The position numbers were made by a program, and so were the translations under genes. Positions 1 to 12,387 of a stretch of DNA of 64,000 nt are shown here, one piece after another. The notes beneath the pieces were generated by a model. The model made no database searches, was not told where the DNA came from, and worked only from the letters and a program-made list of their open reading frames with translations. The stretch lies in assembly GCA_964036665.1 (NCBI GenBank), contig OZ038532.1, positions 15,270,537-15,334,536 of the forward strand, written 5' to 3'. This DNA is from Gordius sp. MW1. Taxonomy: Eukaryota; Nematomorpha; Gordioida; Gordea; Gordiidae. Numbering within the stretch: the first letter of the stretch is position 1; the number at the start of each line of letters is the position of its first letter.

Positions 1-53
1 AAGAGGTTTTAAGCTGCGAGAACTATCATTTTGACAAAAGACAACGTTTTATT

Positions 54-80
54 GTTGCGATTAGTTTGTTGTATCGCAAC
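54..80. other. Conserved 8-bp inverted repeat with 11-base spacer
   Basis: GTTGCGAT at 54-61 is the exact reverse complement of ATCGCAAC at 73-80, with the spacer TAGTTTGTTGT between them. The same arrangement recurs at the same monomer position in nearly all of the roughly 178 copies. Some copies have one altered arm, such as ATCTCAAC (near 417) or GTTGCTAT (near 4,876), without a matching change in the other arm. It could form a hairpin in RNA, a small cruciform in DNA, or be a dyad protein-binding site. Function is inference. Confidence 0.85.
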
Positions 81-291
81 GTGAGTGCTTAATTTTTCAA
101 AAATGCACTATGCGATCATGATTTTAAAGTAATAGTTTTCTGATTCTGATAAATTTTTACTTTTTATATCGAAACCACGTCTGAAAACGACAACTTTCAT
201 CGGATGCATACGGTTGAAAGAAAAATATGTGAAAAATTTTGAGGTAAAAATATTTTTTTTTTTTGATTCTATGTGAAAGAGCATGAAAAAA

Positions 292-301
292 TATATAAAA
301 G
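292..301 (+). promoter_or_regulatory. TATA-box-like motif repeated in most monomers
   Basis: TATATAAAAG fits the RNA polymerase II TATA consensus closely. It lies at the same position in most monomers, about 40 bases before the next monomer start. If used, transcription would begin roughly 25-30 bases downstream, around TCCTATTATCC, and run into the next monomer on the + strand. Variants exist, for example AAAAATATAAAAAG near 31,058. No transcript evidence is available and the match could be a by-product of AT richness, although the flanking conserved sequence makes a chance string less likely. Confidence 0.4.
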
Positions 302-3300
302 TAAGCCAATTTGAGAATCCTATTATCCTCGATTGACTTCCGGAAAGAGGTTTTAAGCTGCGAGAACTATCATTTTGACAAAAGACAACGTTTTATTGTT
401 GCGATTAGTTTGTTGTATCTCAACGTGAGTGCTTAATTTTTCAAAAATGCACTATGCGATCATGATTTTAAAGTAATAGTTTTCTGATTCTGATAAATTT
501 TTACTTTTTATCATCGAAACCACGTCTTAAAACGACAACTTTCATCGGATGCATACGGTTGAAAGAAAAATATGTGAAAAATTTTGAGGCAAAAAGATTT
601 ATTTTTTTCATTTCTATGTGAAAGAGCATGAAAAAATATATAAAAGTAAGCCAATTTGAGAATCCTATTATCCTCGATTGACTTCCGAAAAGAGGTTTTA
701 AGCTGCGAGAACTATTATTTTGACAAAAGACAACGTTTTATTGTTGCGATTAGTTTGTTGTATCGCAACGTGAGTGCTTAATTTTTCAAAAATGCACTAT
801 GCGATCATGATTTTAAAGTAATAGTTTTCTGATTCTGATAAATTTTTACTTTTTATCATCGAAACCACGTCTTAAAACGACAACTTTCATCGGATGCATA
901 CGGTTGAAAGAAAAATATGTGAAAATTTTTGAGGTAAAAATATTTATTTTTTTCGATTCTATGTGAAAGAGCATGAAAAAATATATAAAAGTAAGCCAAT
1001 TTGAGAATCCTATTATCCTCGATTGACTTCCGAAAAGAGGTTTTAAGCTGCGAGAACTATCATTTTGACAAAAGACACCGTTTTATTGTTGCGATTAGTT
1101 TGTTGTATCGCAACGTGAGTGCTTAATTTTTCAAAAATGCACTATGCGATCATGATTTTAAAGTAATAGTTTTCTGATTCTGATAAATTTTTACTTTTTA
1201 TCATCGAAACCACGTCTTAAAACGACAACTTTCATCGGATGCATACGGTTGAAAGAAAAATATGTGAAAATTTTTGAGGTAAAAATATTTATTTTTTTCG
1301 ATTCTATGTGAAAGAGCATGAAAAAATATATAAAAGTAAGCCAATTTGAGAATCCTATTATCCTCGATTGACTTCCGAAAAGAGGTTTTAAGCTGCGAGA
1401 ACTATCATTTTGACAAAAGACAACGTTTTATTGTTGCGATTAGTTTGTTGTATCGCAACGTGATGCTTAATTTTTGAAAATGGCTCTATGCGATCATGAT
1501 TTCAAAGTAATAGTTTTCAGATTCTGATAAATTTTTACTTGGGATCATAGAAACCACGTCTGAAAACGACAACTTTTATCGGATGAATACGGTTCAAAGA
1601 AAAATATGTGAAAAATTTTAAGGTAAAAATATTTATTTTTTTCAATTCTATGTGAAAGAGCATGAAAAAATTTATAAAAGTAAGCCAATTTGAGAATCCT
1701 ATTATCCTCGATTGACTTCCGAAAAGAGGTTTTAAGCTGCGAGAACTATCATTTTGACAAAAGACAACGTTTTATTGTTGCGATTAGTTTGTTGTATCGC
1801 AACGTGAGTGCTTAATTTTTCAAAAATGCACTATGCGATCATGATTTTAAAGTAATAGTTTTCTGATTCTGATAAATTTTTACTTTTTATATCGAAACCA
1901 CGTCTGAAAACGACAACTTTCATCGGATGCATACGGTTGAAAGAAAAATATGTGAAAAATTTTGAGGTAAAAATATTTTTTTTTTTTGATTCTATGTGAA
2001 AGAGCATGAAAAAATATATAAAAGTAAGCCAATTTGAGAATCCTATTATCCTCGATTGACTTCCGGAAAGAGGTTTTAAGCTGCGAGAACTATCATTTTG
2101 ACAAAAGACAACGTTTTATTGTTGCGATTAGTTTGTTGTATCTCAACGTGAGTGCTTAATTTTTCAAAAATGCACTATGCGATCATGATTTTAAAGTAAT
2201 AGTTTTCTGATTCTGATAAATTTTTACTTGGGATCATAGAAACCACGTCTGAAAACGACAACTTTCATCGGATGAATACGGTTCTAAGAAAAATATGTGA
2301 AAAATTTTAAGGTAAAAATACTTATTTTTTTCAATTCTATGTGAAAGAGCATGAAAAAATATATAAAAGTAAGCCAATTTGAGAATCCTATTATCCTCGA
2401 TTGACTTCCGAAAAGAGGTTTTAAGCTAAGAGAACTATCATTTTGACAAAACACAACGTTTTATTGTTGCGATTAGTTTGTTGTATCGCAACGTGATGCT
2501 TAATTTTTGAAAATGGCTCTATGCGATCATGATTTCAAAGTAATAGTTTTCAGATTCTGATAAATTTTTACTTGGGATCATAGAAACCACGTCTGAAAAC
2601 GACAACTTTCATAGCATGCATATGGTTGAAAGAAAAATATGTGAAAAATTTTGAGGTAAAAATATTTATTTTTTTCGATTCTATGTGAAAGAGCATGAAA
2701 AAATATATAAAAGTAAGCCAATTTGAGAATCCTATTATCCTCGATTGACTTCCGAAAAGAGGTTTTAAGCTGCGAGAACTATCATTTTGACAAAAGACAA
2801 CGTTTTATTGTTGCGATTAGTTTGTTGTATCGCAACGTGAGTGCTTAATTTTTCAAAAATGCACTATGCGATCATGATTTTAAAGTAATAGTTTTCTGAT
2901 TCTGATAAATTTTTACTTTTTATCATCGAAACCACGTCTTAAAACGACAACTTTCATCGGATGCATACGGTTGAAAGAAAAATATGTGAAAAATTTTGAG
3001 GTAAAAATATTTATTTTTTTCGATTCTATGTGAAAGAGCATGAAAAAATATATAAAAGTAAGCCAATTTGAGAATCCTATTATCCTCGATTGACTTCCGA
3101 AAAGAGGTTTTAAGCTGCGAGAACTATCATTTTGACAAAAGACAACGTTTTATTGTTGCGATTAGTTTGTTGTATCGCAACGTGAGTGCTTAATTTTTCA
3201 AAAATGCACTATGCGATCATGATTTTAAAGTAATAGTTTTCTGATTCTGATAAATTTTTACTTGGGATCATAGAAACCACGTCTGAAAACGACAACTTTC

Positions 3301-4133
3301 ATCGGATGCATACGGTTGAAAGAAAAATATGTGAAAATTTTGAGGTAAAAATATTTATTTTTTTCGATTCTATGTGAAAGAGCATGAAAAAATATATAAA
3401 AGTAAGCCAATTTGAGAATCCTATTATCCTCGATTGACTTCCGAAAAGAGGTTTTAAGCTGCGAGAACTATCATTTTGACAAAAGACAACGTTTTATTGT
3501 TGCGATTAGTTTGTTGTATCGCAACGTGATGCTTAATTTTTGAAAATGGCTCTATGCGATCACGATTTTAAAGTAACATTTCTCTGATTCTGATAAATTT
3601 TAACTTGGGATCATAGAAACCACGTCTGAAAACGACAACTTTTATCGGATGAATACGGTTCAAAGAAAAATATGTGAAAAATTTTAAGGTAAAAATATTT
3701 ATTTTTTTCAATTCTATGTGAAAGAGCATGAAAAAATATATAAAAGTAAGCCAATTTGAGAATCCTATTATCCTCGATTGACTTTCGAAAAGAGGTTTTA
3801 AGCTGCGAGAACTATCATTTTGACAAAAGACAACGTTTTATTGTTGCGATTAGTTTGTTGTATCTCAACGTGAGTGCTTTATTTTTCAAAAATGCACTAT
3901 GCGATCATGATTTTAAAGTAATAGTTTTCTGATTCTGATAAATTTTTACTTTTTATATCGAAACCACGTCTGAAAACGACAACTTTCATCGGATGCATAC
4001 GGTTGAAAGAAAAATATGTGAAAAATTTTGAGGTAAAAATATTTATTTTTTTTGATTCTATGTGAAAGAGCATGAAAAAATATATAAAAGTAAGCCAATT
4101 TGAGAATCCTATTATCCTCGATTGACTTCCGAA

Positions 4134-7100
4134 AAGAGGTTTTAAGCTGCGAGAACTATCATTTTGACAAAAGACAACGTTTTATTGTTGCGATTAGTTT
4201 GTTGTATCGCAACGTGATGCTTAATTTTTGAAAATGGCTCTATGCGATCATGATTTCAAAGTAATAGTTTTCAGATTCTGATAAATTTTTACTTGGGATC
4301 ATAGAAACCACGTCTGAAAACGACAACTTTTATCGGATGAATACGGTTCAAAGAAAAATATGTGAAAAATTTTAAGGTAAAAATATTTATTTTTTTCAAT
4401 TCTATGTGAAAGAGCATGAAAAAATATATAAAAGTAAGCCAATTTGAGAATCCTATTATCCTCGATTGACTTCCGAAAAGAGGTTTTAAGCTGCGAGAAC
4501 TATCATTTTGACAAAAGACAACGTTTTATTGTTGCGATTAGTTTGTTGTATCGCAACGTGAGTGCTTAATTTTTCAAAAATGCACTATGCGATCATGATT
4601 TTAAAGTAATAGTTTTCTGATTCTGATAAATTTTTACTTTTTATATCGAAACCACGTCTGAAAACGACAACTTTCATCGGATGCATACGGTTGAAAGAAA
4701 AATATGTGAAAAATTTTGAGGTAAAAATATTTATTTTTTTTGATTCTATGTGAAAGAGCATGAAAAAATATATAAAAGTAAGCCAATTTGAGAATCCTAT
4801 TATCCTCGATTGACTTCCGAAAAGAGGTTTTAAGCTGCGAGAACTATCATTTTGACAAAAGACAACGTTTTATTGTTGCTATTAGTTTGTTGTACCGCAA
4901 CGTGAGTGCTTAATTTTTCAAAAATGCACTATGCGATCACGATTTTAAAGTAAAATTTCTCTGATTCTGATAAATTTTAACTTGGGATCATAGAAACCAC
5001 GTCTGAAAACGACAACTTTCATCGGATGAATACGGTTCAAAGAAAAATATGTGAAAAATTTTGAGGTTAAAATATTTATTTTTTTCAATTCTATGTGAAA
5101 GAGCATGAAAAAATATATAAAAGTAAGCCAATTTGAGAATCCTATTATCCTCGATTGACTTCGAAAAGAGGTTTTAAGCTGCGAGAACTATCATTTTGAC
5201 AAAAGACAACGTTTTATTGTTGCGATTAGTTTGTTGTATCTCAACGTGAGTGCTTAATTTTTCAAAAATGCACTATGCGATCATGATTTTAAAGTAATAG
5301 TTTTCTGATTCTGATAAATTCTTACTTTTTATCATCGAAACCACGTCTTAAAACGACAACTTTCATCGGATGCATACGGTTGAAAGAAAAATATGTGAAA
5401 AATTTTGAGGTAAAAATATTTATTTTTTTCAATTCTATGTGAAAGAGCATGAAAAAATATATAAAAGTAAGCCAATTTGAGAATCCTATTATCCTCGATT
5501 GACTTCCGAAAAGAGGTTTTAAGCTGCGAGAACTATCATTTTGACAAAAGACAACGTTTTATTGTTGCGATTAGTTTGTTGTATCGCAACGTGAGTGCTT
5601 AATTTTTCAAAAATGCACTATGCGATCATGATTTTAAAGTAATAGTTTTCTGATTCTGATAAATTTTTACTTGGGATCATAGAAACCACGTCTGAAAACG
5701 ACAACTTTCATCGGATGAACACGGTTCTAAGAAAAATATGTGAAAAATTTTAAGGTAAAAATATTTATTTTTTTCAATTCTATGTGAAAGAGCATGAAAA
5801 AATATATAAAAGTAAGCCAATTTGAGAATCCTATTATCCTCGATTGACTTCCAAAAAGAGGTTTTAAGCTGCGAGAACTATCATTTTGACAAAAGACAAC
5901 GTTTTATTGTTGCGATTAGTTTGTTGTATCGCAACGTGATGCTTAATTTTTGAAAATGGCCTATGCGATCATGATTTCAAAGTAATAGTTTTCAGATTCT
6001 GATAAATTTTTACTTGGGATCATAGAAACCACGTCTGAAAACGACAACCTTCATCGGATGCATACGGTTGAAAGAAAAATATGTGAAAAATTTTGAGGTA
6101 AAAATATTTATTTTTTTCGATTCTATGTGAAAGAGCATGAAAAAATATATAAAAGTAGCCAATTTGAGAATCCTATTATCCTCGATTGACTTCCGAAAAG
6201 ATGTTTTAAGCTGTGAGAACTATCATTTTGACAAAAGACAACGTTTTATTGTAGCGATTAGTTTGTTGTATCGCAACGTGATGCTTAATTTTTGAAAATG
6301 GCTCTATGCGATCATGATTTCAAAGTAATAGTTTTCTGATTCTGATAAATTTTTACTTTTTATCATCGAAACCACGTCTGAAAACGACAACTTTCAGTGG
6401 ATGCATACGGTTGAAAGAAAAATATGTGAAAAATTTTGAGGTAAAAATATTTATTTTTTTCGATTCTATGTGAAAGAGCATGAAAAATATATAAAAGTAA
6501 GCCAATTTGAGAATCCTGTTATCCTCGATTGACTTCCGAAAAGAGGTTTTAAGCTGCGAGAACTATCATTTTGACAAAAGACAACGTTTTATTGTTGCGA
6601 TTAGTTTGTTGTATCGCAACGTGAGTGCTTAATTTTTCAAAAATGCACTATGCGATCATGATTTTAAAGTAATAGTTTTCTGATTCTGATAAATTTTTAC
6701 TTGGGATCATAGAAACCACGTCTGAAAACGACAACTTTCATCGGATGAATACGGTTCTAAGAAAAATATGTGAAAAATTTTAAGGTAAAAATATTTATTT
6801 TTTTCAATTCTATGTGAAAGAGCATGAAAAAATATATAAAAGTAAGTTAATTTGAGAATCCTATTATCCTCGATTGACTTCCGAAAAGAGGTTTTAAGCT
6901 GCGAGAACTATCATTTTGACAAAAGACAACGTTTTATTGTTGCGATTAGTTTGTTGTATCGCAACGTGAGTGCTTAATTTTTCAAAAATGCACTATGCGA
7001 TCATGATTTTAAAGTAATAGTTTTCTGATTCTGATAAATTTTTACTTTTTATATCGAAACCACGTCTGAAAACGACAACTTTCATCGGATGCATACGGTT

Positions 7101-8260
7101 GAAAGAAAAATATGTGAAAAATTTTGAGGTAAAAATATTTATTTTTTTTGATTCTATGTGAAAGAGCATGAGAAAATATATAAAAGTAAGCCAATTTGAG
7201 AATCCTATTATCCTCGATTGACTTCCGAAAAGAGGTTTTAAGCTGCGAGAACTATCATTTTGACAAAAGACAACGTTTTATTGTTGCTATTAGTTTGTTG
7301 TATCGCAACGTGAGTGCTTAATTTTTCAAAAATGCACTATGCGATCACGATTTTAAAGTAACATTTCTCTGATTCTGATAAATTTTAACTTGGGATCATA
7401 GAAACCACGTCTGAAAACGACAACTTTCATCGGATGAATACGGTTCAAAGAAAAATATGTGAAAAATTTTGAGGTTAAAATATTAATTTTTTTCAATTCT
7501 ATGTGAAAGAGCATGAAAAAATATATAAAAGTAAGCCAATTTGAGAATCCTATTATCCTCGATTGACTTTCGAAAAGAGGTTTTAAGCTGCGAGTACTAT
7601 CATTTTGACAAAAGACAACGTTTTATTGTTGCGATTAGTTTGTTGTATCTCAACGTGAGTGCTTAATTTTTCAAAAATGCACTATGCGATCATGATTTTA
7701 AAGTAATAGTTTTCTGATTCTGATAAATTTTTACTTTTTATCATCGAAACCACGTCTTAAAACGACAACTTTCATCGGATGCATACGGTTGAAAGAAAAA
7801 TATGTGAAAAATTTTGAGGTAAAAATATTTATTTTTTTCAATTCTATGTGAAAGAGCATGAAAAAATATATAAAAGTAAGCCAATTTGAGAATCCTATTA
7901 TCCTCGATTGACTTCCGAAAAGAGGTTTTAAGCTGCGAGAACTATCATTTTGACAAAAGACAACGTTTTATTGTTGCGATTAGTTTGTTGTATCGCAACG
8001 TGAGTGCTTAATTTTTCAAAAATGCACTATGCGATCATGATTTTAAAGTAATAGTTTTCTGATTCTGATAAATTTTTACTTGGGATCATAGAAACCACGT
8101 CTGAAAACGACAACTTTCATCGGATGAATACGGTTCTAAGAAAAATATGTGAAAAATTTTAAGGTAAAAATATTTATTTTTTTCATATGTGAAAGAGCAT
8201 GAAAAAATATATAAAAGTAAGCCAATTTGAGAATCCTATTATTCTCGATTGACTTCCGAA
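4134..8260 (+). repeat. 12-monomer higher-order repeat, copy 1 (4,127 bp)
   Basis: This is a block of 12 monomers repeated directly next to itself with an offset of exactly 4,127 bp. Rare private variants occur at the same place in both copies: GTACCGCAACG (near 4,892 and 9,019), GATTGACTTCGAAAAG (5,154 and 9,281), GATGAACACGG (5,714 and 9,841), AAAAGTAGCC (near 6,150), AAGATGTTTTAAGCTGTG (near 6,198), CCTGTTATCC (near 6,515) and TTTCATATGTG (near 8,181 and 12,308). The left limit is near 4,060-4,134, because TTTGATTCTATG upstream does not match the paralogous site near 8,181. Confidence 0.9.
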
Positions 8261-11200
8261 AAGAGGTTTTAAGCTGCGAGAACTATCATTTTGACAAAAG
8301 ACAACGTTTTATTGTTGCGATTAGTTTGTTGTATCGCAACGTGATGCTTAATTTTTGAAAATGGCTCTATGCGATCATGATTTCAAAGTAATAGTTTTCA
8401 GATTCTGATAAATTTTTACTTGGGATCATAGAAACCACGTCTGAAAACGACAACTTTTATCGGATGAATACGGTTCAAAGAAAAATATGTGAAAAATTTA
8501 GAGGTAAAAATATTTATTTTTTTCAATTCTATGTGAAAGAGCATGAAAAAATATATAAAAGTAAGCCAATTTGAGAATCCTATTATCCTCGATTGACTTC
8601 CGAAAAGAGGTTTTAAGCTGCGAGAACTATCATTTTGACAAAAGACAACGTTTTATTGTTGCGATTAGTTTGTTGTATCGCAACGTGAGTGCTTAATTTT
8701 TCAAAAATGCACTATGCGATCATGATTTTAAAGTAATAGTTTTCTGATTCTGATAAATTTTTACTTTTTATATCGAAACCACGTCTGAAAACGACAACTT
8801 TCATCGGATGCATACGGTTGAAAGAAAAATATGTGAAAAATTTTGAGGTAAAAATATTTATTTTTTTTGATTCTATGTGAAAGAGCATGAAAAAATATAT
8901 AAAAGTAAGCCAATTTGAGAATCCTATTATCCTCGATTGACTTCCGAAAAGAGGTTTTAAGCTGCGAGAACTATCATTTTGACAAAAGACAACGTTTTAT
9001 TGTTGCTATTAGTTTGTTGTACCGCAACGTGAGTGCTTAATTTTTCAAAAATGCACTATGCGATCACGATTTTAAAGTAAAATTTCTCTGATTCTGATAA
9101 ATTTTAACTTGGGATCATAGAAACCACGTCTGAAAACGACAACTTTCATCGGATGAATACGGTTCAAAGAAAAATATGTGAAAAATTTTGAGGTTAAAAT
9201 ATTTATTTTTTTCAATTCTATGTGAAAGAGCATGAAAAAATATATAAAAGTAAGCCAATTTGAGAATCCTATTATCCTCGATTGACTTCGAAAAGAGGTT
9301 TTAAGCTGCGAGAACTATCATTTTGACAAAAGACAACGTTTTATTGTTGCGATTAGTTTGTTGTATCTCAACGTGAGTGCTTAATTTTTCAAAAATGCAC
9401 TATGCGATCATGATTTTAAAGTAATAGTTTTCTGATTCTGATAAATTCTTACTTTTTATCATCGAAACCACGTCTTAAAACGACAACTTTCATCGGATGC
9501 ATACGGTTGAAAGAAAAATATGTGAAAAATTTTGAGGTAAAAATATTTATTTTTTTCAATTCTATGTGAAAGAGCATGAAAAAATATATAAAAGTAAGCC
9601 AATTTGAGAATCCTATTATCCTCGATTGACTTCCGAAAAGAGGTTTTAAGCTGCGAGAACTATCATTTTGACAAAAGACAACGTTTTATTGTTGCGATTA
9701 GTTTGTTGTATCGCAACGTGAGTGCTTAATTTTTCAAAAATGCACTATGCGATCATGATTTTAAAGTAATAGTTTTCTGATTCTGATAAATTTTTACTTG
9801 GGATCATAGAAACCACGTCTGAAAACGACAACTTTCATCGGATGAACACGGTTCTAAGAAAAATATGTGAAAAATTTTAAGGTAAAAATATTTATTTTTT
9901 TCAATTCTATGTGAAAGAGCATGAAAAAATATATAAAAGTAAGCCAATTTGAGAATCCTATTATCCTCGATTGACTTCCAAAAAGAGGTTTTAAGCTGCG
10001 AGAACTATCATTTTGACAAAAGACAACGTTTTATTGTTGCGATTAGTTTGTTGTATCGCAACGTGATGCTTAATTTTTGAAAATGGCCTATGCGATCATG
10101 ATTTCAAAGTAATAGTTTTCAGATTCTGATAAATTTTTACTTGGGATCATAGAAACCACGTCTGAAAACGACAACCTTCATCGGATGCATACGGTTGAAA
10201 GAAAAATATGTGAAAAATTTTGACGTAAAAATATTTATTTTTTTCGATTCTATGTGAAAGAGCATGAAAAAATATATAAAAGTAGCCAATTTGAGAATCC
10301 TATTATCCTCGATTGACTTCCGAAAAGATGTTTTAAGCTGTGAGAACTATCATTTTGACAAAAGACAACGTTTTATTGTAGCGATTAGTTTGTTGTATCG
10401 CAACGTGATGCTTAATTTTTGAAAATGGCTCTATGCGATCATGATTTCAAAGTAATAGTTTTCTGATTCTGATAAATTTTTACTTTTTATCATCGAAACC
10501 ACGTCTGAAAACGACAACTTTCAGTGGATGCATACGGTTGAAAGAAAAATATGTGAAAAATTTTGAGGTAAAAATATTTATTTTTTTCGATTCTATGTGA
10601 AAGAGCATGAAAAATATATAAAAGTAAGCCAATTTGAGAATCCTGTTATCCTCGATTGACTTCCGAAAAGAGGTTTTAAGCTGCGAGAACTATCATTTTG
10701 ACAAAAGACAACGTTTTATTGTTGCGATTAGTTTGTTGTATCGCAACGTGAGTGCTTAATTTTTCAAAAATGCACTATGCGATCATGATTTTAAAGTAAT
10801 AGTTTTCTGATTCTGATAAATTTTTACTTGGGATCATAGAAACCACGTCTGAAAACGACAACTTTCATCGGATGAATACGGTTCTAAGAAAAATATGTGA
10901 AAAATTTTAAGGTAAAAATATTTATTTTTTTCAATTCTATGTGAAAGAGCATGAAAAAATATATAAAAGTAAGTTAATTTGAGAATCCTATTATCCTCGA
11001 TTGACTTCCGAAAAGAGGTTTTAAGCTGCGAGAACTATCATTTTGACAAAAGACAACGTTTTATTGTTGCGATTAGTTTGTTGTATCGCAACGTGAGTGC
11101 TTAATTTTTCAAAAATGCACTATGCGATCATGATTTTAAAGTAATAGTTTTCTGATTCTGATAAATTTTTACTTTTTATATCGAAACCACGTCTGAAAAC

Positions 11201-12387
11201 GACAACTTTCATCGGATGCATACGGTTGAAAGAAAAATATGTGAAAAATTTTGAGGTAAAAATATTTATTTTTTTTGATTCTATGTGAAAGAGCATGAGA
11301 AAATATATAAAAGTAAGCCAATTTGAGAATCCTATTATCCTCGATTGACTTCCGAAAAGAGGTTTTAAGCTGCGAGAACTATCATTTTGACAAAAGACAA
11401 CGTTTTATTGTTGCTATTAGTTTGTTGTATCGCAACGTGAGTGCTTAATTTTTCAAAAATGCACTATGCGATCACGATTTTAAAGTAACATTTCTCTGAT
11501 TCTGATAAATTTTAACTTGGGATCATAGAAACCACGTCTGAAAACGACAACTTTCATCGGATGAATACGGTTCAAAGAAAAATATGTGAAAAATTTTGAG
11601 GTTAAAATATTAATTTTTTTCAATTCTATGTGAAAGAGCATGAAAAAATATATAAAAGTAAGCCAATTTGAGAATCCTATTATCCTCGATTGACTTTCGA
11701 AAAGAGGTTTTAAGCTGCGAGTACTATCATTTTGACAAAAGACAACGTTTTATTGTTGCGATTAGTTTGTTGTATCTCAACGTGAGTGCTTAATTTTTCA
11801 AAAATGCACTATGCGATCATGATTTTAAAGTAATAGTTTTCTGATTCTGATAAATTTTTACTTTTTATCATCGAAACCACGTCTTAAAACGACAACTTTC
11901 ATCGGATGCATACGGTTGAAAGAAAAATATGTGAAAAATTTTGAGGTAAAAATATTTATTTTTTTCAATTCTATGTGAAAGAGCATGAAAAAATATATAA
12001 AAGTAAGCCAATTTGAGAATCCTATTATCCTCGATTGACTTCCGAAAAGAGGTTTTAAGCTGCGAGAACTATCATTTTGACAAAAGACAACGTTTTATTG
12101 TTGCGATTAGTTTGTTGTATCGCAACGTGAGTGCTTAATTTTTCAAAAATGCACTATGCGATCATGATTTTAAAGTAATAGTTTTCTGATTCTGATAAAT
12201 TTTTACTTGGGATCATAGAAACCACGTCTGAAAACGACAACTTTCATCGGATGAATACGGTTCTAAGAAAAATATGTGAAAAATTTTAAGGTAAAAATAT
12301 TTATTTTTTTCATATGTGAAAGAGCATGAAAAAATATATAAAAGTAAGCCAATTTGAGAATCCTATTATTCTCGATTGACTTCCGAA
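8261..12387 (+). repeat. 12-monomer higher-order repeat, copy 2 (4,127 bp)
   Basis: This is the direct tandem copy of 4,134-8,260 at an offset of 4,127. The only base difference I noticed inside the unit is GACGTAAAA near 10,222 against GAGGTAAAA near 6,095. Agreement runs past the unit end to about 12,890, with one difference near 8,489/12,616. Beyond that CTTTTTATATCG (near 8,765) is replaced by CTTGGGATC (near 12,892). Such similarity implies a recent unequal exchange, or less likely an assembly duplication. Confidence 0.9.

Larger units (their letters stand above)
1..344 (+). repeat. Reference satellite monomer (form A)
   Basis: This is the first complete monomer; the next begins at 345 with the same AAGAGGTTTTAAGC start and the third at 690. 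It has about 104 G or C in 344 bases. From left to right it holds a conserved block (1-85) with an inverted repeat, a variable middle (86-250) carrying the A/B diagnostic sites, a T-run of variable length near 250-264, and a conserved right block with a TATATAAAAG box and GCCAATTTGAGAATCC. Monomer start is arbitrary. I do not recognise the sequence as a named satellite family. Confidence 0.95.
1..2240 (+). repeat. Five-monomer duplication at window start
   Basis: The monomers at 1-500 reappear about 1,723 bp further on (about 1,724-2,224). They share two rare variants: a long uninterrupted T-run before GATTCTATG (near 250 and 1,973) and CTTCCGGAAAGAGG instead of CTTCCGAAAAGAGG (near 338 and 2,061). 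The following monomer also shares TATCTCAACG. This supports a duplication of five monomers. Its left end is outside the window. Confidence 0.6.

Noticed and set aside
195-214. CENP-B-box-like TTTCATCGGATGCATACGG
   Set aside because: The first part resembles the TTCG...GGA pattern, but the essential TTCG and CGGG core positions are not both present at the right spacing.
245-264. Yeast-type origin consensus in the ATTTATTTTTTT stretch
   Set aside because: One mismatch to the core and a T-rich context make it a chance match; the organism does not appear to be a yeast.
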